Shown piece after piece: positions 46,467-58,600 of a stretch of DNA of 64,000 bases; positions within the stretch are counted from its first letter, which is position 1; each line of letters starts with the position of its first letter. Both the position numbers and the translations under genes were made by a program. Under the pieces are notes generated by a model. The model was not told the origin of the DNA and ran no database searches. It was given only the letters and a program-made list of their open reading frames with translations. The stretch is taken from NCBI GenBank assembly GCA_047967505.1, contig CM106540.1. The stretch is one strand, 5' to 3'. Origin of the DNA: Dipteris shenzhenensis. Lineage: Eukaryota > Polypodiophyta > Polypodiopsida > Gleicheniales.

Positions 46467-47839
46467 ATGTGGGGAGGAAGTGCTTCTAGCTCACCTAATC
46501 CGCGGGAATCGATATGGAAGGATTTATATAACATTTTAGGGCACCCTCCTAGTCCTGCGGAGTTATACGGGTACATGACGGGTACCCTTAACACTCCTCA
46601 GGAGTCGACAGTACAGACTCCCAGCCACCCCACAGCGCCTGAGATCACGCCAGCGGAGTCCGCACAGCCGTCTTATGCCCCTTCCCCCATGCCGTCTTAT
46701 GTCCCTTCTGCCATCCCGTCTTATGCCCCTTCCCCCATGCCGTCAGGAGGTCCTTCTGCCTCGGCGAGCCGTCGACGTACTCCCCAGCCGTCGACGTAGT
46801 CCCCAGCTACGAGTGGCCAGCGTACGAGCTCGACACGACAGGGTGGCAGGCGTAGTAGCAGGGAGAGCGGTGGCGGATGCATGGCACAGTGCTTTGGGCC
46901 ATGTGGCGGTGAGGAGGATGATGATTCAGATGATTTAGACGTGCCTCTGGGTGATGGTACGATTTATTATGACATCACTCAGACAGGAGGCATCTTGATG
47001 GATGCGCGAGGGAAGGACATCATGGCCTTCATGCGCTCTGTAATTGCTAACAATTACAGAGATTGCTTTATCCACTATAAAGACCACCCAAAGAGGTTGG
47101 CTGATGAGACCCTCGCTACTGTTCGCTCTAGGTATCCTAACCCCCCCAATCGCCAATTCACAGATAAATGGGGGAAGTCAAAGATTGTTACGATACTTAG
47201 CAATAAAAGATCTTCCCTTAAGAGGCAGGCACTAGCGGAGCTTGCCAGACTTGAGGCAGGTCAACCTCCAAGGGGCCCGCCCCACACCGCTCAGAAGCGT
47301 GAGTGGAAGAAGGCCATGAAGTCAGCGAGGGAGGACCCCAGTTTGCAGCACGTGGAGGCACGGAGGATCCAGATGGAGGAGTATGGGAGCGCGCATTTTG
47401 GAGCAGGGGGTGTTGAGTCATGGGAGGCCCAATTTGTAAGTATCAATCTCAAATTATATTGCTTATGTAGTTTATTAGGAGGTTGGTTGTTTCTTTGTAC
47501 TAATCCCTCCACAAAGTGTATCGCGGTCATGCAGCTTGAGATCGTGGGCAGATACCCTACTCCAGTGGAGACAGCCTACCACCGCCACCATCGCAGAGGA
47601 GATACATGGAGACACTTCTATGATGATGGGTTGATTACTGAGGAGCAGTATACCCGAGCTACAGGACAGGCCCCCCAGGTATTTGAAAGTAATTAAATAA
47701 TGCCAAAATTAAAAGTAAAGATTTGATTTTTCATACATTGATATATGTTGTCCCTTGTTTACAGGCCACCTCTGCACAAGACGACGAGGAAGACAAGGAA
47801 GGAGGTGCAGAAGGGAGCGTGGAAGGCAGCGATGATTAG
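46467..47839 (+). pseudogene. CACTA TNPA-like protein (copy 2), eight residues shorter
   Basis: The exons are 46467-47435, 47535-47678 and 47765-47839. It has the same structure and the same nonsense codon as copy 1. The acidic C-terminal tail lacks 24 bp, so it reads GAEGSVEGSDD where copy 1 has two further AEGS units. One missense difference lies near 47611 (GAGACAC for GAGGCAC; Arg to Arg-His context TWRH unchanged or altered by one residue at most). Confidence 0.76.
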
Positions 47840-48199
47840 TCGTAGAAGTAGTGTCACTATTCTTTTTTGTACTTAAAGCCATTGGCTTGGCTTTGTGCCT
47901 CTTGTATATAGACCCCTCTTATTTTTTGTACTTGAAGCCACATGACATGGCTTAGCTTCCTTATTTTTTGTACTTGGAGCCACATGATGTGGCTTAGCTT
48001 CATGCTATATGTATATACAAGCACTTTTTGAGCTTTCAATTTTATTGCGTTTTGGAGTTGTAATATTTTATTTGGAATTGTAATTAAAATGCGGCTGGCT
48101 ATAAGAATTGAATTACAGAATGTGGATATGGGATTCTTGTAACTATATAGCATACACAACATACACAGTATTCTGTTAAAAAAAAAAAAAAAAAAAAGG

Positions 48200-48441
48200 C
48201 GCATCTATCAGTGCGTTTAAAAATGCGTGTATATTCGCGTCTGTCTGTTCGATTTGCGTCTATACATGCGTTTATCAAAGCGCGTCTATTTACGCGTGTA
48301 TGTGCGCATCTATAAGCGCGTAAGTCTGATATATAGACGCGCTTTTAGATGCGGGTCTCCTGATGCGCAAATAGATGCGCAAATAGACGTGCCCGTAAGT
48401 TTTTTATTTAGTTCATGAAATGCGTCTGTGCGCGCGTCTAT
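48200..48441. repeat. TAGACGCG motif cluster 3 (copy 2)
   Basis: This is the counterpart of 17847-18088. One difference is GATGCGCAAATAG where copy 1 has GACGCGCAAATAG. The preceding A-run begins TTAAAA instead of TAAAAA. Confidence 0.78.
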
Positions 48442-48452
48442 GGGTGCTTTGT

Positions 48453-49638
48453 CTTGTTGTGGATGGATTCTGTCGGTTGACAAGAAATGTTGCTCTCCAA
48501 TGCATGGGCAAAAGTCTCATTCAATGGGTACTACTATCAAATCTTTGCCCTACAAAGATTAGTAAGGCAAGGCTACCCATTAGCACCTCTCCTTTTTGCA
48601 GTGGTCACTCAACCGCTACTAAACCAAATTGACTACCGTTTAAGCATAGGGCATCCAACTACCTGACATCATGAATTACTGCACCACTTTGTAGATGACA
48701 ATACAAGCTTCCTTGAAGGTACAAAATAGAATGTAAAGAAATTTATGGAAATTTTCAGTGAGTTTGCTGAATTGTTAGGGTCTAAGGTAAATAACAGCAA
48801 GACTGAAGCCCTGTGGGGGCTGGCATGGGTCAAGAAGCCGAAGTGGACCAAGAACTTCAATTTTAGGTGGATTTAGAAAAGTCAGATCATCAGATATTTA
48901 GGTTTTCCTATTAGTGTAGTAGTGAGCTCGAAGAGTAAGTTCGAGTGGGCCTTTGAGAAAATTAGAGCTAGATTTGAAGTTGGATGGGGAAACTGATTTC
49001 CTTTTTAGGAAAGTTAACAGTTGCTAAACATGTTTTGGAGTCAGTTCTTGTATAATTTTCTTTCTCTACTACCCTTTTCTAATAATTGCTTAAAGAAAGT
49101 GGATAGCTGTACCACCAATTTTGTGTGGGAAGAAAGGTGGAATGCATTTAACTGAGAGCTGCTGTTTACACCAAGAGATGAACTAGGGGGGATTGGTCTG
49201 ACCAGAATGAAGGCAAAAAATGATGCATTAAGTACCAAAACTTTAATGTAGTTAGGAGGAAAACAGCCGTGGGCACAGATGGCATGCAGCTTGATTTGTA
49301 GGAACACGCCAAGAGGAATCCACTCTCCCTGGCAAGAACTTATTTTGTCTAGCCGCGCTTTTAGAATACCTTAGTCTGATGTTCTGACAAGACTCCTTCA
49401 GGTCTGGAAAGCTAAAGCGACTGGTTCTTCATGGGCAAGACTAAGATCGCTTCATGGGGACACTTCCCTTAGTAGATCTTTATGGTTAGCTGACTAGGCA
49501 TTCAAGGATAGTCTTGTGGTGAGAGAATCACAATTAAGGATTGCGACTAGACTGTTTAAAAGAGGCTTGACCACCTTCAAACAAATATGAGATCTAGGAG
49601 GAAGCAAGTGGACGGAACCTCTTTGAATAGCCTGACAA
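48453..49638 (+). pseudogene. LINE reverse-transcriptase fragment (copy 2)
   Basis: This is the counterpart of 18100-19285, with the same RQGYPLAPLLF and FVDD signatures and the same stops. I noticed single-base differences near 49422 (GCGACTGG for GCGAGTGG) and 49574 (CACCTTC for CACCGTC). Confidence 0.83.
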
Positions 49639-49862
49639 AATATGAAGAGGGGAGAGGAGAAGAGTGGAGATGAGGAGAGAGGGCACAACTAGAGAGCACA
49701 CCACAAATGACTAACTGTACACTAGATTTAGTTGAAAATGTAGAATATATACAAACCCATTTAAGGTTAGGGTTAGGACATCTAACCCTTTCCTTTATAG
49801 CACTCTATTGGGTTAGTGCTTTGCACATATGATCACATGACATTGAGCTTGAACTCTCAACA
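49639..49862 (-). mobile_element. Lone inverted Copia LTR (copy 2)
   Basis: This is the counterpart of 19286-19509, identical by eye. It carries the telomere-type words and lacks an adjoining primer-binding site. Confidence 0.82.
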
Positions 49863-50682
49863 CCTTCCCTCAACATCATGAAGTAGGCCTTCCCTCAAGA
49901 TGATGATTCTGGGGAATCGAAGAAGGACTGAGCATTACATTCCATCACACCCCTTTAAAAGACCGTATTAGATAATTCAGGAAAAACCCAATTCCCAGAA
50001 TGGCAGTTTTGGAAGAAATTGTAGCTCCCCTCAATGAAAAAACAGGAGAAATATGTGAAAATAGACTAGATAGCCATTCATGAAGTGTGAAATATCAACT
50101 ACATTCTCAAATAATAAATAGAATATCAGTGTCTAAACTACGTTATCATCAAAAAAATAATAAACTTTGAAACCCATTTGAGTTAGATTCATCTCCTGAG
50201 CCATAGTGATGTTCAAAAACACCTTCATAATAGCGAGTCTCTGGAATTTCCATTGATATTGAGACTCGCTTTTGTTGTGAGCATTCTCATTTGAAAATCT
50301 CCAAAACACCGTTTAAAAAATGTAGAGTGTAATTAATAACCATGAGTATTGCAATGAAAACGCACAGGCTCTTTAACTTAGTAAGATATGTAGTTGATGG
50401 AAAATCAAGATATTATGTAGTTGAGGAGAATGAATGCAAGATATGTAGTTGATGGAAAATCAATGGGCAATGACAAGCATTTGATGTAATTTAGGTGGCA
50501 ATGACAATCATTTATTGTGCACTTTCAATGTTTGGACTAACTAGCATTATTGTAAAACGATAACTTTACATGTCATGTTGATTACTCATTGCAAAGTAAA
50601 AAAGTACACTTTAGGATGAAAACATAACAACTTGTTGATACACCATTGAAATCCCTGAAATAAATCATGATTCCAAAGAAAC
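49863..50682. other. Unassigned DNA between LTR and satellite (copy 2)
   Basis: This is the counterpart of 19510-20329. No gene is recognised. Confidence 0.55.
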
Positions 50683-51088
50683 TCTCAACCACTAGCGGAG
50701 AATGGCAGTAGGATAATGGCAAAAGTGCCAATGCACATGTGAGTTTAGGATTCCTTATGCATGTTTTCAGGTCATGGTATGAGATTGGCACCACTACCGT
50801 TCTCCACTGGTGGCATTCTCCACAGAGATTGGCACAATTCCATATGATCTCTACACATGGGAGTTTAGGCTTCTCAATGACATTTCTTAGGGCCTAATAA
50901 GAGATTGGCACCACTGCCATTCTTCACTTGTACAAATGTTTACCCTACTATTCTAGGAGGGGTATTCCAGTGATCATAGGAGAGTGGTGTCCGATTCCAA
51001 TCCAAATGTGAGTTTGATGATCTCAGAGATTGACACAATTCCATATGATCTCTACACAGCGGAGACAGTGATCACTCAAGCCATTCAA
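50683..51088. repeat. Satellite block, left of the ParB-like gene (copy 2)
   Basis: This is the counterpart of 20330-20735, with at least two substitutions (CCTTATGCATG for CCTTGTGCATG; ACCGTTCTCC for ACCATTCTCC). Confidence 0.85.
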
Positions 51089-51427
51089 GTCTAATATGAT
51101 TGTTAATCGTGGCATATCCAAAGAAATTGTATGTGGATATAGATCATCCAAATTCTCCTTGAAGTTGCTGGCTTCTGACTCATCCAAATTGTCAGGTGCT
51201 ATGATTTCATACATGTTTGCATCAACAATAAGATTATCTAGTTTTGTCCCCAATGTTGAGACAGTACGTTCATCCATGTTCTCTTCTAAAAGTATAGGAT
51301 TCGTGATATTCCTTGCAATTTTCTCCATTTTTGGGGTTATGTTTTCTTCTATACCTCCTGTATCCATCACGTAATTGATAGTCCCCATTTTGGGTGGTAT
51401 GTTGTCCTCTACATTTGATGTCTCCAC
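51089..51427 (-). pseudogene. Possible FCP1/HAD-phosphatase-like N-terminal fragment (copy 2)
   Basis: This is the counterpart of 20736-21074, with the same MPRLTIILDLNGL ending cut by satellite DNA. It is identical by eye. Confidence 0.35.
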
Positions 51428-51591
51428 ATCCTTCCATGCATCATTGGTCCTTGTGGAAGTTGAGGAATATAGAAATATTTTGATTCTTTAGAGTGTATTC
51501 AACAATGTCGAAGCACAAAAGCATATGAAACTAATAAATAACAATAAAGTATGAACATTATCCATCGTTGTTCACTGATTCCATTGTATTT

Positions 51592-52114
51592 TTGGGGAAT
51601 GGCAAAAGTGCCAATCTCTCTAAAGGTCAATTGAGAATGCAAATAGTGCAACCTTTCTCTCTAAACTCATAGAGAGAATGGCAATAGTGCCATTCTTCTC
51701 TTGGGGTGGTGCTAGTGCCATTTTACATATAAGGTTATGGAGAATGCCACTAGTGCCTTTCCCTATACCCTCATTGGGAGGAGAGAATACTACTAGTGCC
51801 TCCCCCCATGTCCCAAAAGAAATGTACAATGCATGATCTGAAAGCATAGATACTGTATTACTTTGGTCCAATAGATTTGTAGAAAGCACCCAAATCAAAA
51901 CTTTGGTAGCATAGTTAATACTATACAATTTTTAATCTCTGTAATGCTTTCAACTAACATAGATTCAAGAAAGGAACATAACAGTATTACCATTTCTACA
52001 TAACCACAAAGAGAGAATGGCACTAGTGCCATTCTCCATATGAGGTCACATAAAATGTTAATAGTACCTCTTACGTATAACCCGACATAGGGAGAATGAC
52101 ACTAGTACCATTCC
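51592..52114. repeat. Palindromic GGCACTAGTGCC sites, downstream side (copy 2)
   Basis: This is the counterpart of 21239-21761. The perfect 24-bp palindrome is at 52013-52036 and is conserved. Confidence 0.85.
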
Positions 52115-52248
52115 CCATGTCATTATGTCACACAATTTTATCATACCTAATGTTTAATATCTTTAATATAATGAGAGTATGTGCAATCGAGAAAATCCAT
52201 AAAAGTCATATTATTTTGAAACTGAATACACAAGGCATAAATGAGTAG

Positions 52249-55200
52249 CTAAAGACCAGCTTGCTCCAAATCTTCCAATGTAATCTTTGGGATAGCTTCA
52301 AGATCTACTTCAGTTAAAGGTCGCAAGTCTTCAATGTGATGCTCACCCTCTTTAATTCCTTCATCGATAGGTGAATCAGCTCTATGTGTCTCAAGAGGCC
52401 TCTCAATGCTAGACCAAATCTTAATATGGGGATTATTCGATGCATGTGCCACACACATAGCCTCGACCTCTGTCGCCTGTTGGGATGTCTTCACCAGTGA
52501 GATCACTTTTCTTTTGCTTGACAATGCTTGTAATGCCACACATCCATTAGTAAAGACGTCAACAACAACTTCATGTTCCCTACTACAATAGCACCTGATG
52601 CACTCCTTGATGATGCCATGCTTCACAACCGCCTCTTTTTCATACTCATCGCCCTCATCAGAATAAAGAATATTGTCCTCAATTATTGTGTATGGCCTTG
52701 TGTTTTCTAACATGTGCTCAAATCCATCAAACCCATCATGTGAGCTGACAAATGACAAAAAATAGAAGGTCTCAGACAAACCCTTTTGTGCACTATCCGA
52801 TTCATGGATAACACCCACAAACCTTCTATGCCAAAATCGAGCCTCTATCATTGCTTCCTTGAGATTTACCATCTCTATCATTGTCATGATAAATGATAGC
52901 AATACATACTGTGATGGAGTGGCAACGGTCTCCATCAAGCCACAGAGCAACTTCTTGAAGGCATCCTTATCCCAACACATGCCTTTGGCAGATCCCTCTG
53001 AGGTGTCAAGCACACACAAGCTGATTGGAAGTTGTCCCTTGGAGTGACGTGTTAGAAAGCTCTCCCCCTCCATCTCTATGTTCACTTGAATAATTGTCCA
53101 AGGAAAACAAGACTGCGATGTAGACTTGTTACCCTCTATTGAACTAATCACCCAATCAACATAGATTGATGCGGCCTTTGGGAAATCAGGTGTGGACTTG
53201 CCAACTTGCAGCTTCTCTTTGACCCATGACTCACATGAACCCTTGAAGATCTGATAAACAATTGAATCAATTTTGAAGTAAGTTGCAAGGGCATCCCATG
53301 TTTGATGTTGGGGCGAAGGGTGACATGAGTTGAACTCCTTGATGAGCACTTCTTTCAGGGCTCTATCATGCTTAATCTCCATTGCCCGTTGAGACATTTC
53401 AATGGAGTCCTTGTCTTTGCTTGACTTGACCAAGACTATTTCTTTAGACTCAATCTCTGCTTGAAGTGCACGTACATCTTCGTCTTCCAATCCTAGCAGA
53501 CACCTCATATATGTTATTGTGGGATTTCGACCCTCAAGATCACCCTGCTTCACCAATGTCAAAATCCTAATCCATTGTTCGTAGATGTCATCATCGTATG
53601 TGACCATGTGTGTGTCCTCGGTAGCAAAGTTTGCGCCCATCGATACGCTTGCAACTCCTACAAAATTCTATATAAAAAAATCAAAATCATCTTAGACATT
53701 CTTCTAATCCAAATCATGTAATAGAGATAATAATGACACTAGTGCGATTCTCCCATTACCATGTCAAAAGCATGACTTGGTAACTAGAAGAATCGCACTA
53801 GTGCCATTCTCACATCAGGGAATTGACACTACTATCATTTCTTTTACAAAGCCATAAACATTCTTGAAATAAAAAATGCATACAAAACAAAGTTTATTAC
53901 TCACATCCCAACTTTGTCGATCTTTATGCCCTTTGACAAGGCCTTGGGCTGGTTTCCTTGGTCGTCCGAATGCAATCCACTGTGCCCTTAGGTGTTGTAA
54001 GATATCGATATATGGTTGATTTTTCAAAACGGTCTGTGCCTCCATGTTGGCCATTGATGATATCTTACAACTTGCTTCAATTGGTGCATTGACAACAATT
54101 CTCGCCTTCCTCCATGTATAGAAACCTTTTCGTTGATTGAAGGCTTCTCCATGTGCTTTAGTTATAAATATCCTTGCAGCATAAATCGAATGCTGCCCTG
54201 CAAGAATCCAATAATTATACTCCTTTAACTTTTCCACCTTTATCTCTTCCTTGCACATCGGAGTATTTGTGCCTATGTGGTAAGGCATAAGATATGCACA
54301 TGTTGCAGGAGGTCGTGCATTCATTGCAAAACTCTTGACCAAGTCACTGACATAGCTGAGGGTCAATGTCCTGTACACATATTGGCTTGGTGCTCTAAAG
54401 CAATTCATCACTGGGATCAACACCTCAAACTCTAAACCAAATGGAAAGTACTCTACGTACTCCATCAAGCCTGTCATACTTGTGTCCTTCCTTTCCAATT
54501 TCTTTTGTAGTGCCTTAAAGTCAACATCTGGCTGGATTTTCTTATACAGGATGATAGTTGCTTCAGATAATTTCTCACCATGTCCTGTTATATGTGTCTC
54601 ACCACTCCCCGTTGCATCACCTCCACTTCCAGTTCCATCAGTGACTATTCCCGTACCTCCCTGTTTTCCTCCTAAAGTTGTCTCTTTTTCTTTAGCCTCC
54701 AGTTTATCCCCAATGCTTGTTTTTCCATCTGACCTTATTTCCTTCTCACCTGTTGTTTCCTCCTCACCGGTCTCTCTAGCCTTCTCTTTCAATGTGTTCT
54801 GAGACACTTGAGAGCTTGATCCCTCAACATCACTTTTCTTGGTTCTTTTCGAAACTTTTCTACTCTTTTTTATATCTTGCTTTATCCCTTTTGTTACCAA
54901 ATCAAAGCTTTCTAATATCTGTTGGTTGGTATAATTTTCTGGCTCATTAATCCAACCCCTAGATATCATCGTGTCCTCCCCAGTAGCATTCATCCTCGCA
55001 TGATCAAAACAAGCAGGATCCAATTGATACACATTGCCTCCCAATGTATGAATTTTGAGACAAGGAACGTTGTCTTTCTCGATATCCTCCATCTCTTTAA
55101 CTTGTCCAACATCTTCAAAAGTTGTTCCTTGGATGTTCACAAAACAATGCACTTTATGGAGTTTTTGGAGCTCGTTATTGTATATATCCAAAAACTATCC

Positions 55201-55278
55201 TCTTCCAGAACTAACTCCATCATAAACTGACACCTCTCGAACCTTTCTCTCTCCCTTGCTAGCCATTCTTGCAATGTT
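52249..55278 (-). CDS. ParB-like / N4-N6 methyltransferase-like fusion gene, second exon open (copy 2)
   Basis: The exons are complement 53905-55199 (ParB-like) and 52249-53667 (methyltransferase-like). They join in frame across an intron with GTGAGT donor and TATATAG acceptor; this intron carries two palindrome variants. Exon two is open for about 470 codons because the T-run near 52638 has five Ts, restoring EYEKEAVVKHG. Features are the same as copy 1: Lys/Glu/Gly-rich linker, GQHSIYAA box, LDTSEG in place of DPPY, and DVFTNGC in place of the FxGxG motif. Length and order (ParB then methyltransferase with motif IV before motif I) match prokaryotic ParB-methylase fusions. The apparent slip at the A5/T5 run near 55193 (frame of MMELVLEEDSF to LDIYNNELQKL) is present here too, so the true 5' structure is unresolved. 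A Pro-Arg-Lys-Pro for Pro-Lys-Lys-Pro change distinguishes the copies near the end of exon one. Confidence 0.6.
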
Positions 55279-55472
55279 CTGTTAACAAAAGAACCAAGGA
55301 CACAATGAAATGTATAATAGAAAATAATAACTGTAGTAGGAAATATTACAACCACAATGCAACTTCTATTAACAAAATAACCAAGGCGAAGCAACTTATA
55401 TATGCATTATGAAAAACTACACCAACACAGTAAGCAAATATACACAATATCAAAGTTAAGATGGTTATAATA

Positions 55473-55635
55473 AAGAATGGTATTCGTGCCATTCTCCAAC
55501 ATAATATGATGTTAGAAGAGTGTCACAAATGCCATTGAACACATGGATTAACACATGGATTGTGTGTTTGTTCAGAATGGCACAAGTGCCATCCTCCGTG
55601 AGAGTTTGAGCATAATGCCACTGGTGCCATCCTCC
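55473..55635. repeat. Palindromic sites upstream of the ParB-like gene (copy 2)
   Basis: This is the counterpart of 25119-25281, with the same three variants. Confidence 0.78.
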
Positions 55636-55653
55636 ATGATGTTAAGGAGAATG

Positions 55654-58600
55654 GTAGAAGTTCGATTCATCACATGGCACCACTACCATTCTCCACTGGT
55701 GGCATTCTACATAGAGATTGACACAATTCCATATAATCTCTACACAGCGGAGACAATGATCACTACATAGAAGAATGCACATTTGAGTTTAGGGTTCCTT
55801 ATGCATGTTTTCAAGTCATAGTATGATATTGGCACCACTGCCATTCTCCTCCACAGTGATTGATACAAATCCATATGATCTCTGCACATGTGAGTTTAGG
55901 CTTCCAGGGCCTAATAAGAGATTGACACAATTCCATATGATCTCTACATAGCGGAGACAGTGATCACTACATAGAAGAATGCACATGTGACTTTAGGATT
56001 CCTTGTGCATGTTTTTAGGTCATGGTATGAGATTGGCACCACTGTCATTCTCCACTAGTGGCATTCTCCATAGAGATTGACACAAATCCATATGATCTCT
56101 GCACATGTGAGTTTAGGCTTCTCAATGCCATTTCTTAGGGCCTAATAAGAGATTGGCACCACTGCCATTCTCCACTTGTACAGATGTTTACCCTAGTATT
56201 CTAGGAGGGGTATTCCAGTGATCATAGTAGAGTGGTGTCCTATTCCATTCCACATGTGAGTTTGATGATCTCAGTGTCATTATGTAGTTGCTAGCATGAG
56301 ATTGGCATCACTGCCATTCTCCACTAGTGGCAATCTAGACAAACTGAACCTATAGATTCACATTCCACTAATTTTATTGGCTGCAGTAGGACAATGGCAA
56401 AAGTGCCAATGCACATGTGAGTTTAGGATTCCTTGTGCATGATTTCAGGTCATGGTATGAGATTGGCACCACTGCCATTCTCCACTGGTGGCATTCTCCA
56501 CAGAGATTGACACAATTCCATATGATCTCTACACAGCGGAGACAGTGATCACTACATAGAAGAATGCACATTACCACTAGCGGGGAATGTCAGTAGGATA
56601 ATGGCAAAAGTGCCAATGCACATGTGAGTTTAGGATTCCTTGTGCATGTTTTCAGGTCATCACTACATAGAAGATAGCACATGTGAGTTTAGGATTCCTT
56701 GTGCATGTTTTCAGGTCATCACTACATAGAAGATTGCACATGTGAGTTTAGGCTTTCCCAATGCCATTTCTTATGGCCTAATAAGAGATTGGCACCACTG
56801 CCATTCTCCACTTGTACAAATGTTACCCTACTATCCTAGGAGGGGTATTCCAGTGATCATAGGAGAGTGGTGTCTGATTCCATTCTAAGTTTACCATAGT
56901 GCCATTTTCTAGCAAATAATAATTCAAGCAAAATAATAGCACATGTGAGTTTAGGCTTCTCAATGCCATTTCTTAGGGCCTAATAAGAGATTGGCACCAC
57001 TACCGTTTCTTCACTTGTACAGATGTTTACCCTACTATTCTAGGATGGGTATTCCAGTGATCATAGTAGAGTGGTGTCCTATTCCATTCCACATGTGAGT
57101 TTGATGATCTCAGTGTCATTATGTAGTTGCCAGCATGAGATTGGCATCACTGCCATTCTCCACTAGTGGTAATCTAGACAAACTGAACCTATAGATTGAC
57201 ATTCCACTAATTTTATTGGCTGCAGTAGGATAATGGCAAAAGTGCCAATGCACATGTGAGTTTAGGATTCCTTGTGCATGTTTTCAGGTCATGGTATGAG
57301 ATTGGCACCACTGCCATTCCCCACTGGTGGCATTCTCCACAGAGATTGACACAATTCCATATGATCTCTACACAGCGGACACAGTGATCACTACATAGAA
57401 GAATGCACATTACCACTAGCGGGGAATGTCAGTAGGATAATGGCAAAAGTGCCAATGCACATGTGAGTTTAGGATTCCTTGTGCATGTTTTCAGGTCATC
57501 ACTACATAGAAGATTGCACATGTGAGTTTAGGCTTTCCCAATGCCATTTCTTATGGCCTAATAAGAGATTGGCACCACTGCCATTCTCCACTTGTACAAA
57601 TGTTTACCCTACTATCCTAGGAGGGGTATTCCAGTGATCATAGGAGAGTGGTGTCCGATTCCATTCTAAGTTTACCACAGTGCCATTTTCTAAGTTTACC
57701 CTACTATTCTAACTTTAGGCTTCACAGTGCCATTTTCTAGGGCCTAATAAGAGATTGGCACCACTGCCATTCTCCACATGTACAAATGTTTACCCTAATA
57801 TTCTAGGAGGGGTATTCCAAGGATCCTAGGATAATGGTGCCCGATTCCAATCCACATGTGAGTTTGAGGATCTAAGTGTCATTATGTAGTTGCCTGCATG
57901 AGATTGGCATCACTTCAATTCTCCACCGGTGGCAGGCTAGGTAAACTAAACTTATAGATTGACATTCCACAAATTTTATTGGCTGTAGTAGTATAATGGC
58001 AAAAGTGCCAATGCACATGTGAGTTTAGGATTCCTTGTGCCATTTTTAAGGTCTTGATATGAGATCAGCACCACTGCCATTCTCAACTGGTGGCATTCTC
58101 CACAGAGATTGACACAATTCCATATGATATCTACACATCGGAGACAGTGATCACTACATAGAAGAATGCACATGTGAGTTTGATGGTCTCAGTGTCATTA
58201 TGTATTTGCCAGCATGAGATTGGCATCACTGTCATTCTCCACTAGTGGTAATCTAGACAAACTAAACCTGTAGATTGACATTCCACTAGATTTATTGGCT
58301 GTAGTAGGATAATGGAAAAAGTTTCAATGCACATGTGAGTTTGATGATCTCATTGTCATTATATAATTGCCAGCATGAGATTGGCATCACTGCCATTCTC
58401 CACTAGTGCTAATCTAGATAAACTGAACCTATAGATTGACATTCCACAAATTTTATTGGCTGTAGTAGTATAATGGCAAAAGTGCCAATGCACATGTGAG
58501 TTTAGGATTCCTTGTGCCATTTTTAAGGTCTTGATATGAGATTGGCACCACTGCCATTCTCAACTGGTGGCATTCTCCACAGATATTGACACAATTCCAT